Translations under genes and position numbers: made by a program
Shown here: piece by piece, positions 34,680 to 44,429 of the stretch
Numbering within the stretch: the first letter of the stretch is position 1
How the letters are laid out: each line of letters begins with the position of its first letter
The notes under the pieces: model-generated
What the model was told of the DNA's origin: nothing
The model's input: the letters and a program-made list of their open reading frames with translations, nothing else
The model's database searches: none
Source of the DNA: Piliocolobus tephrosceles
Lineage: Eukaryota; Chordata; Mammalia; Primates; Cercopithecidae
Direction: 5' to 3'
Length of the DNA: 64,000 nucleotides
Assembly: GCF_002776525.5 (NCBI RefSeq)
Contig: NC_045439.1
Span: forward strand, 162,537,016-162,601,015

Positions 34680-35356
34680 TCCCAAAGGATTGGAAGATTT
34701 ACGTCCACACAAAAAGTTGCACATAGATGTTCGTAGCAGCTTTATTTAAAATTGCCAGAACTTGGAAGCAACCAAGATGTCCTGAAATCATGGTGGGTGA
34801 ATAAATAAGTGTGGTACATCCAGACAATGGAATGTTATTCAGAGCTAAAAAAAAATGAGCTGTTAAGCCATGAAAAGACCAGGAAAGTTAAATGCATATT
34901 CCCCTAAATGAAAGAGGCCAATGTGAAAAGACCACATAGTGTACTATTCCAACTATAAGACATTCTGGAAAATTCAAAACTATGGAGACGGGAATAAGAA
35001 CAATGATTTCCAGGGGCTGGGGGAGAAGAAGGGATGAACAAGTGGAGCATAGAGGAATTTTAGGGCAGAGGAACTACTCTGTACAATACCACAATGATGG
35101 ATACACGTCATTACACCTTTGTCCAAACCCACAGGGTGTATGACACCAAGAACCAAGAATGAGCACTAATGTAAACTATGGACTCTGGATGACTATAATG
35201 CATCAATTTAGATTCACAAATCGTAACACCTGTACCACTGTGATGGAGGAAGTTAATGATGGGGGAAGCTATGCATGTGTGGGGGTGGAGTACATGGAAA
35301 ATCTCTTTACCTTCCTCTCAATTTTGCTGTGAACCTAAAACTATCTTAAAAACTTA
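34680..35356 (+). repeat. L1M (L1ME-like) ORF2 end and 3' UTR
   Basis: AAAAGTTGCACATAGATGTT, 'GTGGTACATCCAGACAATGG', 'GACGGGAATAAGAACAATGATTTCC', 'ACCTAAAACTATCTTAAAAAC'. Confidence 0.85.
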
Positions 35357-35930
35357 AGACTTAAATAGAGCAATCAGCTGGGAATTAGTGAAGCCTGAAG
35401 GTTGTATGTGATATCAGCAAAGACAGATGCCTTAACAGAGAGACCAGGGAAAGAGACAGTTAAAGATAAGGAGAAAAACAAACAGAAAAATGTCAGATAT
35501 AAATACTACCTTCTTAGTATTTACATAAACTGTAAATGGAATAAACATACCAATTAAAGGGCAGATATGGGCTAAGTGGATTTTTTAAATGTCAACTCTA
35601 TGCTGTCTACAAGAGCTTACTGCTGCCACATTAGATTGAAAGACCCAGATAGGTTGAAAGAAAAAAGATGGACAAAGACCACATAAATAGTAACAACAAC
35701 AACAAAAGAGCTGGAGTAACTGTGCTAACATCAGACAAAACTGACCTTAAGACAAAAATTGTTTTTAGGGTCAAAGGAGGACATTTTACAATTATTTCAT
35801 ATAAATGAAATCAATAACAAATTCAGGGAGATAAATCAGCATCTATAGTTGCTAAAATACATTACCTAAACTTTCTAATTTTTTTACAAAAATTACAAGA
35901 TATGCAAAAAATAAAGGAAAGTGTGACCCC
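35357..35930 (+). repeat. L1M ORF2 N-terminal part
   Basis: AAATGGAATAAACATACCAA, 'CTATGCTGTCTACAAGAGC', 'AGCTGGAGTAACTGTGCTAAC' fit the endonuclease region. Confidence 0.75.
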
Positions 35931-36823
35931 TGCTCTGGGGTAAAAACGGCCAATTGTAACTATCTGTGAGGGGAGCCTGGATGCTGAAGTTAGGGAAGAC
36001 TTCAGAGCAGAATTTTAAATATGTTCAGAGAATTAAAGAATCATGCCTTAAAAAATGAAAAATGATGACAATGATGCATTAAGTAGAGAATATCATAGGA
36101 GATAAAATTTATTTTTAAGACAACAGAATGGAAATTCTGGAACTGAACAATACAAGTGAAATGAAAAATTTATTAGAGGGACTCAATAGAATATGTGAAA
36201 TGACATAATTACACATCAAAAATTAAAATAGATCAATAGAAATTATTCAATCTGAAGAACACAGAAGAAAAAAGAAAGAAGAAAAATGAATAAAGTATCA
36301 AAACCTATGGGACACAATCAAGCAAACCAACATGTCTGTAATAGGAATCCCAGAAAAGGAAGATAATAATATTTTTTTTAAAAAAGAGAGAACAATATAT
36401 GTGAAAAATAGTAACCAAAAACTATCCAAATACCCAAAATTAATTTCAAGATTAATCTAAAGATCTTAAAAGCTAAAAATTTCAAAAAACACATAAATAG
36501 GATAAACAGAAAAAGATCCACACCTAGATGCATCATAGTCACACTACTGAAAAACAAAGTAAAGCCTCAAAAGCAGCAACAGAAAAATGACTCAATGTGC
36601 ACAGGAGGAAAGCAATGATTAACAGCTAATTTCTCATAAGAAGCAATGGAGACCCAAAGTCAGAATGACAGATTTGGACTGGTGAAAGAAAAAAAAAAAA
36701 CTATCAAGTATTCTTATATAAGTGAAAAAAAGCTATATTTTAAAAAGACAAAATAAAGGCATTCACATATAAACAAAGAGAGAATTTGTTTCCAACAGAT
36801 TTGCTTTACAAGATATACTAAAG
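35931..36823 (+). repeat. L1M ORF1 region
   Basis: CATGTCTGTAATAGGAATCC, 'CCACACCTAGATGCATCATAGTC', 'TTTACAAGATATACTAAAG'. Frame destroyed. Confidence 0.75.
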
Positions 36824-37122
36824 GGCCGGGTGTGGTGGCTCACGCCTGTAATCCCAGCACTTTGGGAGGCTGAGGCGGGCGGATCATGAGGTCAGGAGAT
36901 TGAGGCCATCCTGGCTAACACAGTGAAACCCCATCACTACTAAAAATACAAAAAAATTAGCCAGGCATAGTGGCGGGCGCCTGTAGTCCCAGCTACTCGT
37001 GAGGCTGAGGCAGGAGAATGGCGTGAACCCAGGAGGCGGAGCTTGCAGTGAGCTGAGATCGCGCCACTGCACTCCAGCCTGGGCGGCAGAGCGAGACTCT
37101 GTCTCAAAAAAAAAAAAAAAAA
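36824..37122 (+). repeat. AluY
   Basis: GGCCGGGTGTGGTGGCTCAC to an A-tail; perfect 14-bp target duplication AAGATATACTAAAG at 36810-36823 and 37123-37136. Confidence 0.96.
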
Positions 37123-37136
37123 AAGATATACTAAAG

Positions 37137-37238
37137 GAAATTCTTCAGGCTGACATTGTGTGGCAACTTAAATCCACACAAAGAAGTAAAGAATTGTAGG
37201 AAAGATACATACAAACACACACACACACATACACACAA
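37137..37238 (+). repeat. L1M continuation ending in (CA)n
   Basis: GAAATTCTTCAGGCTGACAT is standard L1 ORF1-end text; then a CA-rich run at 37213-37236. Confidence 0.7.
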
Positions 37239-37404
37239 CCTGACCCTCAAACAATGTGGGTATTAAGGGCACCAGCCCCCTACAAAGTCAAAAATATGTG
37301 TATAGATTTTGACTCCCCCAAATCTTAACTACTAATAGCCTACTACTGACTGGGAGTCTTGCCAATAACATAAACAGTCAATTAACACATATTTCATTTT
37401 CTTT

Positions 37405-37623
37405 TGTTTTGAGACACAGTCTTGCTCTGTCATCCAGGCTGGTGTGCAGTGGCACAATCACAACTCGCTGCAGTCTCAACCTCCCAGGTTCAAGTGCTCC
37501 TCCCATATCAGCCTCCCAAGTAGCTGGGACTACAGGCATGCACCACCGTGCCAGCTAATTTTTTAATATTTTTATAGAGACAAAGTCTCACTATGTTACC
37601 CAGACTGGTCTCAAACTCCTGGA
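37405..37623 (-). repeat. Alu (J-like) fragment, antisense
   Basis: GTTTTGAGACACAGTCTTGC to CTGGTCTCAAACTCCTGG. The host sequence AACAC[AG]TATTT flanks it on both sides. Confidence 0.88.
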
Positions 37624-38359
37624 ACACGTATTTTGTATGTTATATGTTTTACACACTGTATTCTTACAATAAAGTAAGCTACAGAAAAGAAAATGTTATT
37701 AAGACAATCATAAGAAAGAAAAAATACATTTACAGTACTGTATTTATCAATACCATAAGTTTACATCATCTGTTTACAAGGTGAATCATCTGTCAGAAAT
37801 ACTAGGCAAGTGCAGCTGCAGACCACAATCTATGGTACATATCAAGCAATCCAACTTTCTCCTGTAATGTTACGACTTTTCTCTGCTTCTCCAGCATCAC
37901 TAGTGGCACTTGCTATGGGTCCCACGTGTCATTCAAGGTTTACAGCATTGCACTAAACACAAGAAACACATGGGAATTGAGAGATCACGTTTTACTGCAA
38001 TAGGCAATTTACTGAAGGAATGAACCACTCAGGAGGAGATGATCAGCATCACGTGGCATCTTAAGTAAATCCTCACTCACTGCAAGAGCAACTGGAGGTG
38101 GCTGTGAAATTATTTCAGTAGCATAGTATGTACCACAGTTAACTTCACACAGTTATGATTGAATGCTGCATCTTTATATGTGTTTACATTTCCCTTGGCT
38201 GTGAATGGTACCATGTACTATCTGTGTTTGTGTAAGCTTTGATCAATTTCAATATTGTATAATAGATTTGTGTATATTTTATAGGAGTAAATAACATAGA
38301 CTGGTATCTACAAAAATTGTATGCATTCATGACTTGTCTTTTGTGGTTTTTTGTTTGGG

Positions 38360-38361
38360 GT

Positions 38362-38413
<52 letters not shown>
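38360..38413. repeat. (TG)n microsatellite
   Basis: About 26 TG units with one TA interruption. Likely length-polymorphic. Confidence 0.95.
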
Positions 38414-38415
<2 letters not shown>

Positions 38416-38497
38416 CTGTGTCTCTCCCATGTGCTTATTTTGACCCCCGGCCACTCACAACCCACCATCATTTTTTTTAATAACTGGTTCAAAGGAC

Positions 38498-40163
38498 AAT
38501 TTTTTTTAACTTTTAAGTTCAGGGGAACATGTGCAGGTTTGTTACATAGGTAGACTCATGTCACAGGAGTGTGTTGTACAGATTATTTTGTCACCCAGGT
38601 ATTGCCCCCATTACTTATTTTTCCCGAACCTCTCCCTCCTCCCACTTTCTTTTTTTTTTTTTTTTTTTTTTTTGAGGCGGAGTCTTGCTCTGTCGCCCGG
38701 ACTGGAGTGCAGTGGCTGGATCTCAGCTCACTGCAAGCTCCGCCTCCCGGGTTTCCGCCATTCTCCTGCCTCAGCCTCCCGAGTAGCTGAGACTACAGGC
38801 GCCCGCCACCTCGCCCGGCTAGTTTTTGTATTTTTAGTAGAGACGGGGTTTCACCGTGTTAGCCAGGATGGTCTCGATCTCCTGACCTCGTGATCCGCCC
38901 GTCTCGGCCTCCCAAAGTGCTGGGATTACAGGCTTGAGCCACCGATCCCACTTTCATCCTCCAGCAGGCCCCAGTGTCTGCTGTTCCCCTCTTTGGGTCC
39001 ATGTGTTCTCCTCATTCAGCTCCCACTTATAAGTGAAAACATGTGGTATTTGTTTTTCTGTTCCTGTATTAGTTTGCTAAAGATAATGGCCTCTGGCTCC
39101 ATCCATGTTTCCGCAAAAGATATTATCTCATTCTTTTTAATGGCTGCAGAGTGTTCCATGGTGTGTATGTACCACTTTTCTTTATCCAGTCTACCATTGA
39201 TGGACATTTAGATCGATTCCATGTCTTTGCTATTGTGAATAATGCTGCAATTAACACACATGTGCATATATCTTCACAGCACAAGAATTTATATACCTTT
39301 TGGTATATACCCAGCAATGGAATTTCCTGAGTCAAATGGCAATTCAGTTTTTAGCTCTTTAAGGAATCACCACACTGCTTTCCACAATGGTTGAACTAAT
39401 TGACACTCCCACCAGCAGTGTATGAGTGATCCCTTTTCTCTGCAACTTCATTAACATGTGTTATTTGTTGAGTCTTTAATAATAGCTATATGACTGGTGT
39501 GAGATGGTATAGCATTACAGTTTTCATTTACATTTCTCTAATGGTTGGTGATACTGAGCTTTTATCATATTCTTATTGGCTACATGTATGTCTTTTTTTG
39601 AAAGTGTCTGTTCATGTCCTTTCCTCACTTTTTAATGCAACTGTTGGGTTTTTTGTTTCTTGTAAATTTGCGTAAGTTCCTTACAGACACTGGTTCCTAT
39701 TAGACCTTTGTCAGAGATGCATAGTGTGCAAAAATTTTTTCCCACTCTGTACGTTGTCTGTTTACTCTGTTGATGGCTCCTTTTGCTGTGCAGAAGCTCT
39801 TTAGTTTAATAGATCCCATTTGTCAATTTTTGCTTTTGTTGCAATTGCTTTTGGCACCTTCATCATGAAATCTTTGCCCGTGCCTATGTACAGAATGGTA
39901 CTGCCTAGATTGTCTCCCAGGGTTTTATAGTTTGGGGTTTAGGTTTAAGTCTTTAATCCATCTTGAGTTGATTTTTGTACATGGTGTAAGGAAGAGGTCT
40001 GATTTCAATCTTCTGCATGTGGGTAGCCAGTTCTCCCAGCACCATTTATTGAGTAGACAGTGCCTTCCCCACTGCTTGTTTTGGTCAGTTTTGTCAAAGA
40101 TCAGATGGTCATAGCTGTACGGCCTTATTTCTGGGCTCTCTATTCTGTTCCATTGGTCTCTGT
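38498..40163 (-). mobile_element. L1P-type L1 3' part, antisense
   Basis: Reverse-strand L1: TTTTAAGTTCAGGGGAACAT (3' UTR), 'CAGCTCCCACTTATAAGTG', 'CACTCCCACCAGCAGTGTATG', 'TTTAATCCATCTTGAGTTG', ending TTCTGTTCCATTGGTCTCTG. 5'-truncated and interrupted by an AluYR. Confidence 0.9.
38650..38944 (-). repeat. AluYR-type Alu, antisense, in L1
   Basis: 24-base T-run, then GAGGCGGAGTCTTGCTCTGT; AGTGGCTGGATCTCAGCTCA carries the cercopithecoid pattern. TCCCACTTTC is repeated on both sides. Confidence 0.94.
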
Positions 40164-40338
40164 GACATACCTAACTTTGACTTAATTTTTTTCAGTATTT
40201 CTAAGCTATGCAGTTCATCTGTGAGTTTTTTCAAATTGGCACAAATCTCCAAAAAAATTTCCCAGACATTTATTGAAAAAGATCTCCATATTAGTGGACC
40301 CAATGCAGTTCAAATCCATGTTGTTCAAGGGTCAACTG

Positions 40339-41520
40339 TATGTCTTTTTTATCATTTTCCTTTTTTCTCTTTAATATAAAATACATTGCATAAAATAATT
40401 GAAATGATAAAACGATTATATACGTTAGGCATATAAAGTAGAAGTATAACATATGTGACCATCAAAGCACAAACAAGGGAGGACAAATGGAGCTATACTG
40501 GAACATGACGTCTGTATTTTCCACGAAATAAGTTAGTATTAATCCAGTACAGATCGTATTAAACTGAGATGTACAGTTTAACCCTTGGAGCAATCAATAA
40601 TAAAATAACTCAAAAACACAGTTTTTTAAAAAAAGAAACAAAGAAGATAATTTAAATGTATACAAGAAAATATAAATTAACACAGTAAGAAAGCAGTAAA
40701 AGATAAAGAGAGGAAAAAAGATACGAGATATAGTGAAAATAGCAAAGTAGCAGACACAAAGCCAAGCATATGAGTAACTGTACTAAATGTGAGTGGATTG
40801 AACATTTCAGTTAAAATGTAGAAATTGTCAGGCTAGATTTCGTCATTTTTAAAATGATGACTCATGCAAACAGTTAATAAAAGTGGGCCGAAGTGGTTAT
40901 ACCAGTATCAGGCAAATAGACCCTAAGACAAAAATATTACCAGAGAAAAAGAGACATTTAGTAATGATAAAGTTCAATTCATTTGGATGATGTAATAATT
41001 ATAAAAGTATATACACTTAACAACCGATCCTCAAGATACATGAAGCAAAAGCTGACACACTTGAAAGGAAAAGTACCCAATCCAACAAAATCGTTGAAGA
41101 CTGCAATACCCTTCTTTCAATCACTGAAAGAACAGTTTCACAGAATATCAGAGGTAATGTGCAAGAAAAAAACAGAACGGTTAACAAGCAGGACAAATCT
41201 GACACTCACAGAACACTCCAGAGAACAGCAGCAGAATACATATCACAAGTAGAATATTCTCCAAGACAGATCAAATGCTAGACCATAAAACAAGTCTTAA
41301 AAAAATTAAACGGACTGCAATTGTGCAACGTATGTCCTGTGACCACAACTGAATTAAATAAGTCAAAAACATAAAGAAACACGGGCAATCCACGAATAGC
41401 TGGAACCTTCAAAACATACTTTGAAATAACCCATAAGTCAAACAAAGAAATTATATGGAAAATTAGAAAATATTTCTAGCTTAATGAAAACAAAAGCACA
41501 TTACATGTTAAACTGAAGAA
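40339..41520 (+). repeat. L1M ORF2 (resumed)
   Basis: Degraded L1 after the Tigger element: GATACATGAAGCAAAAGCTG, 'ATTCTCCAAGACAGATCAAATGC', 'CATAAAACAAGTCTTAAAAAAATT'. Same strand as 35931-37238, so the Tigger element probably inserted in this L1. Confidence 0.75.
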
Positions 41521-42070
41521 ATGCAAAGAAGTGGTGCTGGGGGAATAGTCTGAGGAGTATTATCTTTCTGTGTTAGTAAATCTTTCTGTTTGAGGAGGAC
41601 ACGAGTTTGTTAATGAAGTCTCAAGATTTAAAAGTATTGTGAGTAATTTTGTAACAATTGTAACGGAAACCATACATATTACTGATGTAGTCTTTTCCAT
41701 GATAACAGAAATTGTACTCAAATATTACACAAAATGAACCAGATCCAGGTCACACTACCTCGTAAACTTGCTGTTTTAAGTAATTTAGCTCCAGACTCAA
41801 CTTACAACAAATTATATTTGATAGAAAATGAAATTAGAATGAGTTTACAAATCACAAAGATAATTCATGAAAAAAAATAAGCAGTGCTACCAGAAATCTC
41901 CTAGTGGCTAAGGTAAAGCTGGTTAACTTAAAATAGTCCAATTACAACCTCCATTGTTTTCCACTTAGATAATACGAGGAAAGAGTTATAGATGTAGCCT
42001 TTCTTCATTCACCAAACAAAATATGAAAGACAAAATCAGGTAAAATGCCATATGGCAAAAGTTCTAAAAT
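41521..42070 (-). other. OCA2: OCA2 intron just after the exon
   Basis: Unique intronic sequence with no repeat recognised, directly downstream (in gene direction) of the exon. Confidence 0.6.
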
Positions 42071-42078
42071 CTTACCTC
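42067..42078 (-). promoter_or_regulatory. OCA2: 5' splice site of the OCA2 exon
   Basis: On the minus strand the exon ends ATGGAG and the intron starts GTAAGATTTT. GAG|GTAAG is close to the ideal donor consensus, so the site should be strong. Confidence 0.88.
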
Positions 42079-42203
42079 CATCAGAACAAAGAGCGCTGCA
42101 AAAAACAGAAGTGTTGCCCATTCCACTCTGTGTAGAATTATCTCAAAATCATGAATATCAGCTAAAATTAGCAACCAGATGGCACCCAGAATAGCAATCC
42201 ATC
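42076..42203 (-). CDS. OCA2: OCA2 (P protein) internal coding exon
   Basis: OCA2 is a multi-pass melanosomal membrane protein of the SLC13/ArsB-like anion transporter superfamily that sets melanosome pH and chloride flow; loss causes oculocutaneous albinism type 2. Read on the minus strand, the exon begins with two bases of a split codon, then encodes 42 residues without a stop, starting WIAILGAIWLLILADIH and ending AALFVLME. These match the human P protein at about residues 599-640, anchored by human His615. The segment holds one hydrophobic helix (WIAILGAIWLLILA), a short charged loop (DIHDFEIILHRVEW) and the start of a second helix (ATLLFFAALFVLM). It is preceded by a pyrimidine-rich tract ending TTTGCAG and followed by GTAAG, so it is a normal spliced exon: entry splits a Gly codon, exit falls after a full codon. 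Human numbering makes it roughly exon 18 or 19 of 24. I did not find adjacent exons here. Confidence 0.95.
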
Positions 42204-42250
42204 CTGCAAATAAGTAAACAGACATGGAGATATAGTTCCACTGTTAACAC
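42204..42250 (-). promoter_or_regulatory. OCA2: 3' splice site of the OCA2 exon
   Basis: On the minus strand the intron ends GTCTGTTTACTTATTTGCAG followed by exon base G. The last 20 bases are mostly pyrimidine, and the AG is the first one upstream of the exon. AACTATATCTCC and GTTAAC lie upstream, where a branch point would sit, but I cannot assign the branch adenine. Confidence 0.85.
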
Positions 42251-42560
42251 ACCAATTCTTTTTTTTAATCTTCTGGTTGCCTTTTTCTTTATCAAGAATA
42301 ATTGTCATACAACAAACTGCATATATTTAAAATACATATAATTTCTATTTGGATATACGTATACTCATGAAACCAACACTGTAATCAAGATAACGAACAC
42401 GGCCATTGACCCTAGGAGTTTATTTATGCCTACGCTCTTGTACCTCCTCTAGCTCCTCTTGTCAACCCCCACACTCTCAGTAAGCCATTCTTCTCTTTTC
42501 TTTCACTATAGATTGGTTTACATTTTCTATAAATGCAGGTTTTCTGTAAATTACACCATT

Positions 42561-42862
42561 GCTTTTGTTGTTGTTGTTTTGGGGGTTTTCTTGAGACATA
42601 GTTTTGCTCAGTCGCCCAGGTTGGGCTGCAGTTTGACTCACTGCAACCTCCACCTCCCGGGCCCAAGCTGGGGAGCCTCAGCCTCCCAAGCAGCTGGGAT
42701 TACAGGTGCACGCCATCACACCAGTTAATTTTTTGCATTTTTAGTAGAGACAAGGTTTCGCTATGTTGGCCAGGCTGGTATCAAACTCCTGGTCTCAAGT
42801 GATCTGCCTACCTCCACCTCCCAAAGTGCTTGGATTACAGGCACATGCCACCACACCCAGCC
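42561..42862 (-). repeat. Alu (older), antisense
   Basis: GTTGTTGTTG, then TTGAGACATAGTTTTGCTCA, to CCACCACACCCAGCC. Lies 360-660 bases upstream (in gene direction) of the OCA2 exon. Confidence 0.92.
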
Positions 42863-42958
42863 AGTTGTGTTTTTTTGTCTGACTATTTCTCAATAGACAG
42901 ATCATCCAGACAAAAACAATCAATATTCAGCCTAACCATGTTAAGATCCTTCACTGTT

Positions 42959-43255
42959 GGCCAGGCGCGGTGGCTCACGCCTGTAATCCCATCACTTTGG
43001 CAGGCCCAAGTGGGCAGATCACCTGAGATTGGGAGTTCGAGACCATCCTGACCAACATGGAGAAACCCTGTCTCTAATAAAAACACAAAATTAGCCAGAT
43101 GTGGTGGCGCATGCCTGTAATCCCAGCTGCTTGGGAGGCTGAGGCAGGAGAATCGCTTGAACATGGGAGGTGGAGGTTGCGGTGAGCTGAGATCGCACCA
43201 TTGCACTCCAGCCTGGGCAACAAGAGTGAAACTCCGTCTCAAAAAAAAAAAAAAA
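42959..43255 (+). repeat. Alu (S type)
   Basis: GGCCAGGCGCGGTGGCTCAC to an A-tail; target duplication AAGATCCTTCACTGTTGG at about 42943-42960 and 43256-43273. Opposite in orientation to the Alu at 42561-42862. Confidence 0.95.
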
Positions 43256-43740
43256 AAGATCCTTCACTGTTGGTGTGTGAGTCAGTAGTTCATCCCTTTT
43301 TAACGTGCAGTAGTATGCTAGTGTGTGGATATATTACCATGTACATATCATTCACCTATTAATGGACATGTGGATTGTTTCCAGTGTCGGCTATTTCAAA
43401 TAAACATGCTGTGAACATTCATATACAAGTCTTTGTATGTACATATGCTTTCAGTTTCCTTGGCTAATACCTAGGGAATGAGATGTTTGGATATATGATA
43501 GATTAATACTATGCAATGTTATATGAAACATTTACGCTTCAGGCAACTGCAAAACTATTTTCCAAAATAATTTCATCATTTTACAATCCCACCAGCAGTG
43601 TATGAGAATTCCAGTTCTTACATCTTCACCAAAACTTGATCAGCCTTTCTGATTTTAGACATTATAATGGATGTGTAGTGGGATCTTATTGTGGTTTCCA
43701 ATTGCATTTCTCTCATGATTAATGATATTGAGCATCCGTT

Positions 43741-44037
43741 TTATTTTTATTTTTATTTTTTTGAGATGGAGTCTCACTCTGTGGCCCAGGCTGGAGCACA
43801 GTGCTGCAATCTCAGCTCACTGCAACCTCCATCTACCAGGTTCAAGCGATGCTCCTGCCTTTGCCTCCCAAGTAGCTGGGATTACAAGTGTGTACCACCC
43901 TGCCCAGCTAATTTTTGTATTTTCAGTAGAGACGGGGTTTTACCATGTTGGCCACGCTGGTCACGAACTCCTGACCTCGAGCCCACCTTGGCCTCCCAAA
44001 GTACTGGAATTACAGGCATGAGCTACCACGCCGAGCT
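43741..44037 (-). repeat. Alu (S/J), antisense
   Basis: TTGAGATGGAGTCTCACTCT to ATGAGCTACCACGCCGAGCT. Confidence 0.93.
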
Positions 44038-44115
44038 GACATTCAGCATCTTTTACTTATTTGCCATCCATATATCTTCTTTCATAAAGTTTTTGTTTAA
44101 ATGCTCTGGTTATTT

Positions 44116-44380
44116 TTTTCCTTACTGGTTAGAGCAAATGAAACCCAAAATAAGTAGAAGAAAAGAAACAATAAAGACTGGAGCAGAAATCAATGAAATA
44201 GAAAATGGAAAAAAAAGTTAGAGAAAAGCAAAGATACCAAAACCTCGTTCTTTCAAAAGCTCAGTAAGATCAGTCAACTTTTAGCCTATCTGAATAGAGC
44301 AAGTGAGAAAACAAAATTGCCAATATCAAGAATAAGATCGGTGGCATGACTATAGATTCTACAGATATAAAAATGTGGAC
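44116..44380 (+). repeat. L1M ORF2 fragment
   Basis: AGGAGCAGAAATCAATGAAA-like text (CTGGAGCAGAAATCAATGAA), 'GCCAATATCAAGAATAAGATCGG'. Confidence 0.7.
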
Positions 44381-44429
44381 TTGTTTTCAACAGCTGCCAT
44401 AACAAATGATCATAAACATAGTGGCTTGA

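Larger units (their letters stand above)
37239..40338 (-). mobile_element. Tigger-class DNA transposon, split by other repeats
   Basis: Inverted ends: CCTGACCCTCAAACAATGTG at left and CATGTTGTTCAAGGGTCAAC at right, ending CTG next to TA. Inner blocks 37239-37404, 37624-38333 and 40164-40338 belong to the element; an antisense Alu (37405-37623) and a larger insert (38334-40163) with a TG repeat and reverse L1 split it. No usable transposase frame remains. Strand is arbitrary. Confidence 0.75.
42251..44115 (-). repeat. L1M, antisense, with three Alus
   Basis: Reverse L1 3' UTR and ORF2 end: CAAACTGCATATATTTAAAA, 'CTATAGATTGGTTTACATTTTC', 'CAATCCCACCAGCAGTGTATG', 'TTGTGGTTTCCAATTGCATTTCTC'. Split by Alus at 42561, 42959 and 43741. 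Confidence 0.82.

Noticed and set aside
1..42075. Next OCA2 exon (start of the ALAHLHLIEY segment)
   Set aside because: I searched the minus strand by eye for its expected DNA and found no match; it probably lies left of the window.
43691..44221. 176-codon frame and other Alu-derived frames
   Set aside because: Translation of antisense Alu (SVAQAGAQ, LPSSWDY type); not a gene.
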